Below, piece by piece: positions 19,701 through 26,128 of a DNA stretch of 64,000 nt. Origin of the DNA: Oscillospiraceae bacterium (GTDB lineage Bacteria; Bacillota; Clostridia; Oscillospirales; Ruminococcaceae); assembly GCA_025757845.1 (NCBI GenBank), contig CP107211.1:2294001-2358000 (forward strand), read 5' to 3'. A program made the position numbers and the translations under genes. Below the pieces are notes generated by a model that was given only the letters and a program-made list of their open reading frames with translations, was not told where the DNA came from and made no database searches. Numbering within the stretch: position 1 is the stretch's first letter; each line of letters starts with the position of its first letter.

Positions 19701-20077
19701 AGCTCGTCGATGGTCTCAGCGGCCATCTGGCAGAACGCCGCACTGCGCCGGTGGCGGTAATAATACTGTACCGTGTCCTGCAGCTCTTCCAGCGTGCGGC
19801 GCACCAGCACAGCACGGCCCGCATCCGAGAGGGTCTGCACCGCTGCACCGCCCTCGGCCGAAAGGATGTGCTCCGCCAGGCTGGTGAAGGAATAGCTGTC
19901 CACCATGCCGGAGAGCGCGTCCCCCAGTTCCCGGTAGATGCGGCCCTCGGTGCTGGAGGTGAACTGTTCCGGCACCAACAGAATGCTGCGCTGCCCGGCC
20001 TCGGCCCGCGCCTTGATGCGGGCATACAGCAGGGTGGTCTTGCCGCTGCCGGAGCCGCCCAGAACCAGTTTGAGCAT
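16727..20077 (-). CDS. addB: ATP-dependent nuclease subunit B (AddB)
   Basis: Second subunit of AddAB, with a nuclease domain and an iron-sulfur staple. It has 1116 residues. Amino-terminal P-loop GGSGSGKTT is at 7-15. The nuclease motif VVDYKTGTK has its aspartate near residue 925. Cysteines in YYTCRYGYFLQY (about residue 770) and the closing CAWCDYDFICCHETG are placed as the four ligands of the 4Fe-4S cluster. It is first in the addB-addA pair and divergent from ruvX. Confidence 0.95.
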   Translation of the reverse strand: MLKLVLGGSGSGKTTLLYARIKARAEAGQRSILLVPEQFTSSTEGRIYRELGDALSGMVDSYSFTSLAEHILSAEGGAAVQTLSDAGRAVLVRRTLEELQDTVQYYYRHRRSAAFCQMAAETIDELKSAGLSGQQLYRLAQGCGSGSGKLTELALILQGYETLLASTGMDPSDRLELAADRLEAALARGSLPEFLQDRAVFIDEFDTFNAPKKRLLAALLTALPQVTVALCDDGAPLVPGDTGLFAGAKQMAAQLRQLARKSGTEVAAPELLRRDLRHKGAPGLAAVAALLEGNGTEVTQAPEVRLFPAASREEEARCAAAAIRRLMRQGVRCGKIAVVCRDIAKYRAAVRYEFRMADIPLYCDEPTTPEFSAPATAVRALLALLRGADMTEQLTVLAKTGLCALSEEQVCALENYAYTWSPNAAAWRAEFTKNPKGFGENELTDEDRQNLAWTEDARRKLVNAVDTLRGKVKGGNAEQISRAVYFCLKELGAEEQQAGLVEDIRAARGIPAAEEAAREWNVVMQLLDEMASLLGQQSVTVAEYEDLFGLLLRSSDLGHIPQTLDAVVLASAGKMRLDAPDYVFVLGLAEGEFPCAPAESGLLTHADRDALMAQQVELPDCFENRVIREQVCFYKALTAPAKGLWLSWPKGQGQTLCAAVEPLVDALHPAAPELELTDLAATPADGLDTLGGGWLLTDVERASLTEALHTPGAGQPKGLALLHRMEENPPRQVYDLPALETLLGRRLRVSPSQLEKYYTCRYGYFLQYVLGLKPRKRAELSADQSGTLMHWVLQMALDPHPGPDNPCAALQPYLELDDEAMAALAGLLVDEYAKRFLPEDTARFAYLLSRLKKSMTGLLCYLRDEQNQSRFRPVACELKIGSGADAVPGQLYHLSDGRTVQLIGTVDRADEWVEEDGTRWVRVVDYKTGTKKLDLKEVYCGLDCQMLLYLFSLTRDPSGRFTGAEPAGVLYLLADPAPETTTREKAARSVEYQLDGLVRDEQKVFDAMDADETGRYLPFGYRNGAPSPYQKDKRADIAKLNRIRLHLDDLVTQMGEQLYGGQIAAEPLVVSTNRSPCAWCDYDFICCHETGIGERGLEAPAKPFEPEAAEDEEEPT

Positions 20078-20153
20078 GCTGTTTCCTCCTTTGTCGTTTG
20101 GGATGTCCTGCCGTTATTGTAACACGAAACCGCCTGCAAAACTACGGTTTTCT

Positions 20154-20182
20154 TTGCAATGGGGCGGCGGCTGTGGTACACT
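20154..20182 (+). promoter_or_regulatory. Promoter of ruvX
   Basis: TTGCAA (20154-20159) and TACACT (20177-20182) are separated by 17 bases and lie 33 bases before the ATG. On the other strand a TACAAT at 20116-20121 could serve addB, but has no good -35. Confidence 0.75.
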
Positions 20183-20214
20183 GAGAAAAAAGACTGCACA
20201 GAAAGGACGTTTGC

Positions 20215-20646
20215 ATGAAGATCCTAGCCGTTGATTACGGAGACAGCCGCACCGGCCTTGCCACCTGTGACCACACCGAATTCCTGACCACGCCCATCAC
20301 CCCGCAGATCACCCTCAAGGCCCGCAACAAGGTGGCCGCGCGGGTGTGCGAGGCGGCCAAAGAGATCGGGGCCGAGCTCATCGTCATCGGCCTGCCGCTG
20401 AACATGGACGGCACCGAGGGCGAGCGTGCCGCCAAAAGCCGCAAGCTGGCAAAGACCGTGGAGCTTTGGAGCGGCCTGCCGGTGCGCATGTGGGACGAAC
20501 GCCAGACCACCTGCGCCGCCGCCGACCTGCTGGACGAGAGCGGCACCTTTGGCAGCCGCCGCAAGGAGATTTTGGATTCCGTCAGCGCCACGGTGATCCT
20601 GGACGACTACCTTGCCTGGCGCAAGGAGCACCCCGGAGAGATCTGA
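20215..20646 (+). CDS. ruvX: Putative pre-16S rRNA nuclease / Holliday junction resolvase-like RuvX (YqgF)
   Basis: RNase H-fold protein of 143 residues, implicated in 16S rRNA 5'-end maturation and annotated historically as a Holliday junction resolvase. The first motif ILAVDYGDSRTGLA carries the catalytic aspartate. VIGLPLNMDGTEGERA and VRMWDERQTTCAA follow, all family hallmarks. ATG at 20215 is preceded by GAAAGGA. In many Firmicutes ruvX is followed directly by a DUF1292 gene; here a convergent cyclophilin gene lies between them. Confidence 0.93.
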   Translation: MKILAVDYGDSRTGLATCDHTEFLTTPITPQITLKARNKVAARVCEAAKEIGAELIVIGLPLNMDGTEGERAAKSRKLAKTVELWSGLPVRMWDERQTTCAAADLLDESGTFGSRRKEILDSVSATVILDDYLAWRKEHPGEI

Positions 20647-20684
20647 TGTGGAAAGAATGTTTTCACGAAAAAGGGGCGCAGCAC

Positions 20685-20716
20685 AAAGGGCACCTGCCAT
20701 ATGGCAGGTGCCCTTT
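20685..20716. terminator. Bidirectional terminator between ruvX and the cyclophilin gene
   Basis: AAAGGGCACCTGCCAT and its exact complement ATGGCAGGTGCCCTTT form a perfect palindromic stem, with T runs on both strands. It serves two convergent genes. Confidence 0.92.
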
Positions 20717-20719
20717 TGT

Positions 20720-21445
20720 TCACTGATACGTTTCAATGCTCACACTGTTGATGGTGATATCCTCGGTGGGCTTCTGGTTTTCGTCCACGCCGGTCTGGCC
20801 GATGGTGTCCACCACGTCCATGCCCTCGTACACCTGCCCGAACACGGTATCGGTGTAGTCCAGATAGGGTGCGCCGCCGACGGTCTGGTAAGCGGCCACC
20901 ACCTCGGCACGGTAGCCCGAGGCGTTCATCTTGTCCACCAGCTCCTGGGTCACCGACTGGTCCCCCGGCAGGGTCTGCACCACATAGAACACGCTGGCGC
21001 ACTCGCCGGAAGCATCCACGCCCATGCACAGCGCACCGGAGTAGTGGTGCAGACTGTCAGTGGTCTCCGCCGGGTAGCGGCTGCCGCTCCAGATGGTGGT
21101 GCCTTTTCCGTCGGTGCCCTGCCCGGCCTCCACCACAAAACCGCTCTCCACACGGGAGACGGTCAAGCCGTTGTAATAGCCCTGCTGCACAAGGCCGGTA
21201 AAGTTGTCGTAGGCCTGCGGGGCCTTGTCCGGGAAGAGCACCGCCTTGAACACGCCCGCCGAGGTATCGAACACCGCCACGGTGTCTCCTGCCGCCGGGT
21301 GCGTGAACTGCTCTTCCGCCGACTCCACCGCCGGGCGGTCGATCTTCTGCACCGTGGTGCCGCCCCCGCCGGAACCGCCAAAGCTGCAGCCCGCCAGTGC
21401 CAGCACCGCGGCCAGTGCCAGTGCCACCCATCGTTTTTTACGCAT
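20720..21445 (-). CDS. Cyclophilin-type peptidyl-prolyl cis-trans isomerase, lipoprotein
   Basis: Predicted extracytoplasmic prolyl isomerase that may help secreted proteins fold. It has 241 residues. The amino terminus is a lipoprotein signal: MRKKRW, a hydrophobic run, then the lipobox LALAGC with the lipidated cysteine near residue 19, and a short Gly/Ser linker. The rest is a cyclophilin domain (KAVLFPDKAPQAYDNFTGLV, YYNGLTVSRVESGFVVEAG, ECASVFYVVQT). ATG at 21445 with GAGGGGGA upstream is chosen because it starts the signal peptide; an earlier in-frame start would bury it. Confidence 0.9.
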   Translation of the reverse strand: MRKKRWVALALAAVLALAGCSFGGSGGGGTTVQKIDRPAVESAEEQFTHPAAGDTVAVFDTSAGVFKAVLFPDKAPQAYDNFTGLVQQGYYNGLTVSRVESGFVVEAGQGTDGKGTTIWSGSRYPAETTDSLHHYSGALCMGVDASGECASVFYVVQTLPGDQSVTQELVDKMNASGYRAEVVAAYQTVGGAPYLDYTDTVFGQVYEGMDVVDTIGQTGVDENQKPTEDITINSVSIETYQ

Positions 21446-21591
21446 AGTTTTCCCCCTCGCTCCATATGCTGTATCAGACGTGCCCGCCGGACACGAAAAA
21501 ATTCCAGAGCTATAGTATACCATATTCCGTGCCGCAGTGCGAGAGCAAACTGGTGAAAATTTGCAAAGCAATTTCTGTGCGAAAAAGCATC

Positions 21592-21620
21592 TTGACGAGC
21601 AGGCAAAAAAACGCTACACT
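21592..21620 (+). promoter_or_regulatory. Promoter of the DUF1292 gene
   Basis: TTGACG (21592-21597) and TACACT (21615-21620), spacer 17. On the opposite strand an extended -10 (TGGTATACT, near 21514-21522) could drive the cyclophilin gene. Confidence 0.8.
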
Positions 21621-21686
21621 ATATGCAGACCGGACGGGTCGGTACACAAAAGCCCGTCTTATGACACGATACAGGAGACACGATCT

Positions 21687-22001
21687 ATGTCTGACGAAAT
21701 CAAGAACCCGAATACCGAGGACGAGGAATATCAGCCCGACCTGATGACCCTTGAGGACGAGGACGGCAACGAGGTCACCTTTGAGGTGATCGACGCACTG
21801 GACCACAAGGGCGTGCATTATCTGGCTGTGGTGGAATACACCGAAAATGAAGAGGACGCAGAGGATGCCCAGCTGGTGATCCTGAGCGTTGGCGAGGACG
21901 ACGAAGGCGAATATCTGGACGTGGTAGAGGACGACGAGACTCTGCTGGAAGTCAGCAAGCTGTTTGAGCAGCGCCTGAGCGACGATTACGAGATCGACTG
22001 A
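21687..22001 (+). CDS. DUF1292 (YrzB-like) acidic protein
   Basis: Small, very acidic protein of 104 residues with no known reaction. The body (MTLEDEDGNEVTFEVIDALDH, then YLAVVEYTE) matches the DUF1292 family, usually found next to ruvX. No signal peptide or membrane segment. ATG at 21687 is chosen because AGGAG precedes it; an open frame 150 bases longer has no ribosome binding site and overlaps the promoter. A candidate 6S RNA lies immediately downstream. Confidence 0.85.
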   Translation: MSDEIKNPNTEDEEYQPDLMTLEDEDGNEVTFEVIDALDHKGVHYLAVVEYTENEEDAEDAQLVILSVGEDDEGEYLDVVEDDETLLEVSKLFEQRLSDDYEID

Positions 22002-22033
22002 TCGTTTTCCTCCCCCAAATTACCAGGCAAGAC

Positions 22034-22231
22034 TTCCTGCCCGGCTCGATTTGTTGCGGTTTATATGATCCTACTAATCATTCAACGGGAGCCCGGAGTT
22101 CTCCGGTGGAATGCAGACCTCCCCGCCATGGGTCGACCATGGAGGCTCGATGAGGAAGCGTGAAACCGGCGACAGGGCACCCACCTGTCCGCAAGGGTAG
22201 GTTTGATTGGCCGCAGACGACCGGGCGGGAT
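22034..22231 (+). ncRNA. ssrS: Candidate 6S RNA
   Basis: About 198 bases, the usual 6S size, with no coding frame. Three stems bring the ends together: TCCTGCCCGG (22035-22044) with CCGGGCGGGA (22221-22230), TGCGG with CCGCA, and CTAATCA (22074-22080) with TGATTGG (22204-22210). A side hairpin ACCTGTCC-GCAA-GGGTAGGT (22183-22202) follows a stretch reading GACAGGGCACCCACC, which resembles the conserved 3' part of bacterial 6S RNAs. 6S RNA binds the housekeeping RNA polymerase by mimicking an open promoter. SRP RNA, RNase P RNA and a cobalamin riboswitch were considered and do not fit. No covariance search was possible. Confidence 0.7.
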
Positions 22232-22246
22232 CTTTTATAGGTTTTG

Positions 22247-22288
22247 ATCCACCGCTGCCCCCTGCCGGGACAGTGTGTGGATTTTTTT
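22247..22288 (+). terminator. Terminator after the candidate 6S RNA
   Basis: ATCCAC (22247-22252) pairs with GTGGAT (22277-22282), extended by CTG/CAG and CC/GG pairs inside, followed by seven T residues. Confidence 0.8.
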
Positions 22289-22360
22289 ATATCGGAACAT
22301 TTGCACCGGGCACTGTGCGCCCCGGTGCGCGGCAAGCCGGAAAGGATGTGCAATTGCGGT

Positions 22361-23005
22361 ATGAGTTCTGAGCACTTGGTGGGCACTTCGATCCCCCGTT
22401 TTACTTTCGACACCCCTACAAAGCCCGGCAACGATTTCTACGCCCTGTGTGAGGGGGAACAGCCTCTGGTCATGATCTTTCTGCCCGCTTTTGACCACCC
22501 GGTCACGCGGGAATATCTGACCCATTACCTCAAGACCTACGCCCGCCTGCGGGGCGTCCGGCTGGCCTGCGTGGTGCGCTCCTCGGCCCGGACGGTGGCG
22601 CAGGCCACCCAGGGGGCTGAATTTCCGTTTCCCATCATCTGCGACGCCCCGGGGGTGCTGTACAGCTATCTGGGCGTGGAGCAGGCCCGGGGCCTGCGGA
22701 GCTGGAGTTTTGCGGCCCAGCGCATCTACAAGACTGCAAAGGAGCAGGGCTACCGCTATGACAGCTCTGCCCCGCAGATTTTACCGCTGACGCTGGTGGT
22801 GGGGCACCTGGGCAAGATCTTGTTCACCCACTCCGGCCGCAGCCAGACCGACCTGCCGGAGGACTGCACCGCCATCCGGGAGATCGCCCGGGAGGTCACC
22901 TCCACCCTGGCCGCCGGGCCGGAAGGTCCCCGGACCCGCTGCTCGGACGAGACCCTCACCCTGCCGGACCTGGTGGGGTGGGACGATGTGGATAACGACC
23001 GGTAA
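22361..23005 (+). CDS. Peroxiredoxin-like (AhpC/TSA fold) protein lacking the peroxidatic cysteine
   Basis: About 214 residues with a thioredoxin-fold peroxiredoxin outline: TPTKPGNDFYALCEGEQPLV, then MIFLPAFDHPVTREYLTHY, and a strand-helix pattern up to VVGHLGKILFTHSGR. At the place where active peroxiredoxins carry Cys (FxPxxxxxC) this protein has Val-Thr, so peroxidase activity is unlikely. Cysteines elsewhere do not sit in a CxxC. Start is uncertain: ATG 22361 is 15 bases after AAAGG, while ATG 22346 directly abuts it. It lies just after the candidate 6S RNA terminator; no partner gene suggests a role. Confidence 0.7.
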   Translation: MSSEHLVGTSIPRFTFDTPTKPGNDFYALCEGEQPLVMIFLPAFDHPVTREYLTHYLKTYARLRGVRLACVVRSSARTVAQATQGAEFPFPIICDAPGVLYSYLGVEQARGLRSWSFAAQRIYKTAKEQGYRYDSSAPQILPLTLVVGHLGKILFTHSGRSQTDLPEDCTAIREIAREVTSTLAAGPEGPRTRCSDETLTLPDLVGWDDVDNDR

Positions 23006-23027
23006 AACAGACCGATGCTTACACAAA

Positions 23028-23067
23028 AGCAGGACACCCCCACCGCGGGAGTGCCCTGCTTTTTCAG
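23028..23067. terminator. Terminator after the peroxiredoxin-like gene
   Basis: AGCAGGACAC and GTGCCCTGCT form a stem with an inner CCC/GGG, followed by TTTTT. A shorter T run on the other strand may also serve the convergent RNHCP gene. Confidence 0.82.
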
Positions 23068-23083
23068 TTGTTCGTGTGCCTTA

Positions 23084-23509
23084 TTACTCCATCGTTCCGT
23101 CCCCGCCCATCAGTGCCGTCATCTCACGGATACGGTCAAGAGGGAACGGCGGTTCACAAAGAGGCTTCATTGCAATGGACATCAGTTTCATCGGGTTATC
23201 ATCGGCTGCGACCCGGTTGGAATCCAGCTTCCCGCAGCGGCGGCAGCGATGGACAATGGCCCACTCGCCGCCCTTCCGCACCCAGACCGCAACGGGCTCC
23301 ATCAGTCCGCCGCAGTCCGATGCCCTGTCGCCGGGCTCCTCGTCAACGTGCAGGCTACACAGGCAATTCGGGCAATGGTTGCGGTGGGCACTGCCTGCCC
23401 CCTCGGGAACCACAATGCGTCCGCAGTTCCTGCAGGTGAACACCTCGTTGCAGGCGTGTGTTTTATAATAACCCTTTTCAAATGTCTTGCGTTTATTTTC
23501 ACGATTCAT
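23084..23509 (-). CDS. RNHCP-domain zinc-ribbon protein
   Basis: Protein of 141 residues named for its RNHCP motif (AHRNHCPNCLCSLHVD), with two further cysteine pairs (FTCRNCGRIV and HRCRRCGKLD) that probably bind zinc. The family has no assigned reaction; nucleic-acid or ribosome binding is a guess from the zinc ribbons. ATG at 23509 (MNRENKRKTFEKG) follows GGAGGAAA; an upstream in-frame ATG lacks a ribosome binding site. It has a near-consensus promoter and an unusually long structured leader of about 165 bases. Confidence 0.85.
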   Translation of the reverse strand: MNRENKRKTFEKGYYKTHACNEVFTCRNCGRIVVPEGAGSAHRNHCPNCLCSLHVDEEPGDRASDCGGLMEPVAVWVRKGGEWAIVHRCRRCGKLDSNRVAADDNPMKLMSIAMKPLCEPPFPLDRIREMTALMGGDGTME

Positions 23510-23549
23510 GATTGATTTTCCTCCAGAATGATGCGTATGTGCGATCATG

Positions 23550-23587
23550 CGGGAGGTGCGAACGAAAGATGTAGCGCAAACCTCCCG
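23550..23587 (-). promoter_or_regulatory. Hairpin in the RNHCP leader carrying an anti-Shine-Dalgarno arm
   Basis: On the minus strand CGGGAGGT (23587 to 23580) pairs with ACCTCCCG (23557 to 23550). The second arm contains CCTCC, complementary to the GGAGG (23524 to 23520) that precedes the RNHCP start. The two pairings exclude each other. No T run follows, so control of translation rather than termination is suggested. Confidence 0.45.
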
Positions 23588-23589
23588 GT

Positions 23590-23625
23590 TCAGCGCACAA
23601 TCTTCAATTCACGAGAACACTTCAT
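23590..23625 (-). CDS. Possible 11-residue leader peptide upstream of the RNHCP gene
   Basis: On the minus strand AAAGGAG, 8 bases, then an open frame reading MKCSRELKIVR and a TGA stop at 23590. It begins about 50 bases after the predicted transcription start and ends 2 bases before the regulatory hairpin. A ribosome paused at its end would cover the hairpin's first arm. That it is translated is an inference from the ribosome binding site and position. Confidence 0.4.
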   Translation of the reverse strand: MKCSRELKIVR

Positions 23626-23683
23626 TCAGCATACTCCTTTTGTTCCAAAGCCTTGCAGAGCCGGATGCCCTGCTTACTACCAG

Positions 23684-23712
23684 AATATAGCATAGTGAAA
23701 AATGCTTGTCAA
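23684..23712 (-). promoter_or_regulatory. Strong promoter of the RNHCP gene
   Basis: On the minus strand TTGACA (23707-23712), 17 bases, TATATT (23684-23689). It is one of the two promoters in the window with a perfect -35 and 17-base spacing. Confidence 0.88.
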
Positions 23713-23751
23713 GGCTGTTTTTTTTTAGATTTGCACATCTGTACGCTATAA

Positions 23752-23787
23752 AACGGCTGCTGCACGCTATTGTGCAGCAGCCGTTCT
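23752..23787. terminator. Terminator of the DUF378 gene
   Basis: AACGGCTGCTGCAC (23752-23765) and GTGCAGCAGCCGTT (23772-23785) form a perfect 14-bp stem with a 6-base loop. TTTTATA follows on the minus strand, so it mainly ends the DUF378 transcript. Confidence 0.88.
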
Positions 23788-23788
23788 G

Positions 23789-23992
23789 TTATTCCTCGGT
23801 TTCCTCGGTGAACAGCCCCGGGATGCCGCACAGGGCCGCCAGACCTACCAGTGTGAACACGATACGGGACCAGATGGAGGTGCTGCCGCCCAGCAGCCAG
23901 CCCACAAAGTCGAATTGGAACAGGCCCACAAGGCCCCAGTTGATGCCGCCCACGATCATCAGGATCAGGCAGATTTTATAAAAGGTCTGCAC
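23789..23992 (-). CDS. DUF378 small membrane protein
   Basis: 67-residue protein with two predicted membrane segments (ICLILMIVGGINWGLVGLF and IVFTLVGLAALCGIPGLF) linked by a short loop; the INWGL motif marks the DUF378 family, of unknown function. The start is GTG at 23992, 8 bases after AAGGAGG. That ribosome binding site is the 3' arm of a terminator hairpin and the T run touches the start codon. The gene lies 64 bases downstream of ispE. Confidence 0.82.
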   Translation of the reverse strand: MQTFYKICLILMIVGGINWGLVGLFQFDFVGWLLGGSTSIWSRIVFTLVGLAALCGIPGLFTEETEE

Positions 23993-24041
23993 AAAAAAGA
24001 CCTCCTTCCCTTGGAGCCATTCTGCCCCGTGGGAAGGAGGT
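23993..24041 (-). terminator. Terminator after ispE whose 3' arm is the DUF378 ribosome binding site
   Basis: On the minus strand ACCTCCTTCCC and GGGAAGGAGGT form an 11-bp stem with a 20-base loop, followed by CTTTTTT and then directly the GTG start of the next gene. The hairpin therefore both ends transcription and hides the AAGGAGG needed to translate DUF378. Confidence 0.75.
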
Positions 24042-24056
24042 TTATTCATGGACAGA

Positions 24057-24929
24057 TCAGACGACCCGCGCGCCGCCCTTGTCCGGCTGCGCGGTGTATA
24101 CCTGCTTCCAGCGGTGCTTTGCCGCCGCTGCTGCGGCGCGGGCGGATGTCTCATCCCGGAAGATGCCGAACACCGCCGACCCACTGCCGGTCATCAGAGC
24201 CGTCACAGCGCCCTTTTCACGCAGCAGAGCCTTGATGGCCCCGGTGTCCTTGGCACCGCTGCACTCTTCCAGGGCGTTGCCGGCAGCGGCGCACACCGCG
24301 TCCAGATCTCCGGCGCGGACGGCGGCTTCCTGGGTCTCACAGTCCGGGTGCACCGTGCTTCCCACCTTGTCGTAGGCGGCAAAGGCCTCCGGGGTGGAAA
24401 CACCGTAATCCGGCATCACCACCGTGAACCAGCAGTCCGGCACCGGCGGCAGGGGCTTGAGCAGGTCGCCCACGCCCTGCACCCGGCAGGTACCGCCCAT
24501 GAGGGCAAAGGGCACATCTGCGCCAATGGACGCGCCCAGTGCGCACAGCTCGCTCATGGAGAGCCGGGCACCGTACAGCTCGTTCAGGCCCACCAGCACA
24601 GCGGCGGCATCGGCGCTGCCGCCGGCCATGCCTGCCCGCACCGGGGTATTCTTATAAATAGTGATGTCCACCCCCGCCAGCAGGCCGGTGTAGTGGAAAA
24701 ACGCCAGCGCCGCCTTGATGGCGGTATTTTTGTTGTTGGGAGCCACCAGACTGCCCGGCAGCCGCAGATTCAGGTAAGGGCTGCGGCGCAGCACCACCCG
24801 CTCGTACAGGGTGATGGCCTGCATGGTCATGTCCAGATCATGGTAGCCATTGGGCAGCAGGCCCACCACGTCCAGCGCCAGATTGAGCTTTGCCGGGGCC
24901 AGAACGGTCACCACATTCTGCTTTCGCAT
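24057..24929 (-). CDS. ispE: 4-diphosphocytidyl-2-C-methyl-D-erythritol kinase
   Basis: GHMP kinase that phosphorylates CDP-methylerythritol in the MEP route to isoprenoids; cytosolic. It has 290 residues. The amino terminus APAKLNLALDVVG is the IspE substrate motif and PVRAGMAGGSADAAAVLVG is the ATP-binding GHMP loop. VTALMTGSGSAVFGIF is the carboxy-terminal motif. It starts 14 bases after the aminotransferase stop, so it belongs to the asnC-aminotransferase-ispE transcript. Confidence 0.95.
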   Translation of the reverse strand: MRKQNVVTVLAPAKLNLALDVVGLLPNGYHDLDMTMQAITLYERVVLRRSPYLNLRLPGSLVAPNNKNTAIKAALAFFHYTGLLAGVDITIYKNTPVRAGMAGGSADAAAVLVGLNELYGARLSMSELCALGASIGADVPFALMGGTCRVQGVGDLLKPLPPVPDCWFTVVMPDYGVSTPEAFAAYDKVGSTVHPDCETQEAAVRAGDLDAVCAAAGNALEECSGAKDTGAIKALLREKGAVTALMTGSGSAVFGIFRDETSARAAAAAAKHRWKQVYTAQPDKGGARVV

Positions 24930-24943
24930 GGAGCATTCCCTCC

Positions 24944-26128
24944 TCAGTTGCCCTGAACCAGGCCGTTTTCCTGCAGGAACTCCCGGATGCGCTTGAGCGC
25001 CTCGGTCAGGTGCTCCACGCTGTAGGCGTAGGACACGCGGCAGTAGCCCTCGCCGGATGCGCCAAAGGCGTCGCCGGGGATGATGGCCACATGCTTTTCT
25101 TCCAGCAGCCGGGTGCAGAACTCCTGGCTGGTAAGGCCGGTGCTCTTGATGCAGGGGAAGGCGTAGAACGCGCCCCGCGGCTCAAAGCAGGTCAGGCCCA
25201 TGTCGTTGAAGGAGCGCACCACCAGACGGCGGCGCATGTTGTACTCGTCGCGCATGCGGTCGATCTCGCCGTCGCAGTCCCGCAGGGCCGTAATGGCGGC
25301 ATACTGGCTGGTGGTGGGGGCGCTCATGATGGCGCTCTGGTGGATCTTGGTCATGATCTTGATGATGGGCTCCGGGCCGCAGGCGTAGCCCAGCCGCCAG
25401 CCGGTCATGGCGTAGCTCTTGGAGAAGCCGTTGACCACGATGGTGCGCTCTGCCATGCCCGGCAGGGAGGCAATGGACACATGGGGCCGCAGGCCGTAGT
25501 TCAGCTCGGCGTAGATCTCATCCGACAGCACCATCACATTGGTGTCCCGCAGTACCTCGGCCACGGCTTCCAAGTCCTCCCGCTCCATCACCGCGCCGGT
25601 GGGGTTGTTCGGGAAGGGCATGATCACCAGCTTGGTCCGGGGGGTGATAGCTGCCTTCAGGGCATCGGCCTTCAGACGGAACTCGTCCTCCTGGCGGCAG
25701 GCCACATGGACCGGAACGCCGCCGGACAGGGTGGTGATGGGCTCGTAGCACACAAAGCAGGGCTCCGGGATGATCACCTCATCCCCGGGCTGGATCAGGG
25801 TGCGGATGCACATATCAATGGCTTCGCTGCCGCCCACCGTCACCAGGATCTGCCGCATGGGGTCGTACCGCAGGCCCATGCGCCGCTCCAGATAGCGGCT
25901 GATCTCGGCCCGCAGCTCCTTTAAGCCAGCGTTGGAGGTGTACCGGGTACGGCCGTGCTCCAGGCTCTCGATGCCGGCTTCGCGCACGGCCCACGGGGTC
26001 TTGAAGTCCGGCTCGCCTACCCCCAGGCTGATGCACTCCGGCATCTCGGCGGCCAGATCAAAAAATTTGCGGATGCCGGAGGGGCGCATGGCCTGGGCGG
26101 CAGGCGCGATCAGTTTATCGTAGTCCAT
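24944..26128 (-). CDS. Class I/II pyridoxal-phosphate aminotransferase
   Basis: Fold-type I aminotransferase of 394 residues, closest in appearance to PatA/AspC-like enzymes of amino acid metabolism. It shows EMPECISLGVGEPDF at the amino end, the cofactor lysine in VVNGFSKSYAMTGWRLGY, MPFPNNPTGAVM, and the substrate arginine near GYCRVSYAYS. ATG 26128 is chosen: it overlaps the regulator stop as TGATG. An ATG 15 bases upstream lies inside the regulator. The substrate cannot be fixed from sequence; co-transcription with an Lrp-type regulator supports amino acid transamination. Confidence 0.9.
   Translation of the reverse strand: MDYDKLIAPAAQAMRPSGIRKFFDLAAEMPECISLGVGEPDFKTPWAVREAGIESLEHGRTRYTSNAGLKELRAEISRYLERRMGLRYDPMRQILVTVGGSEAIDMCIRTLIQPGDEVIIPEPCFVCYEPITTLSGGVPVHVACRQEDEFRLKADALKAAITPRTKLVIMPFPNNPTGAVMEREDLEAVAEVLRDTNVMVLSDEIYAELNYGLRPHVSIASLPGMAERTIVVNGFSKSYAMTGWRLGYACGPEPIIKIMTKIHQSAIMSAPTTSQYAAITALRDCDGEIDRMRDEYNMRRRLVVRSFNDMGLTCFEPRGAFYAFPCIKSTGLTSQEFCTRLLEEKHVAIIPGDAFGASGEGYCRVSYAYSVEHLTEALKRIREFLQENGLVQGN

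Noticed and set aside
22034..22231. SRP RNA, RNase P RNA or cobalamin riboswitch instead of 6S RNA
   Set aside because: The SRP tetraloop motif, the RNase P GAGGAAAGTCC block and the B12-box are all absent, while the pairing of the ends and the side hairpin fit 6S RNA.
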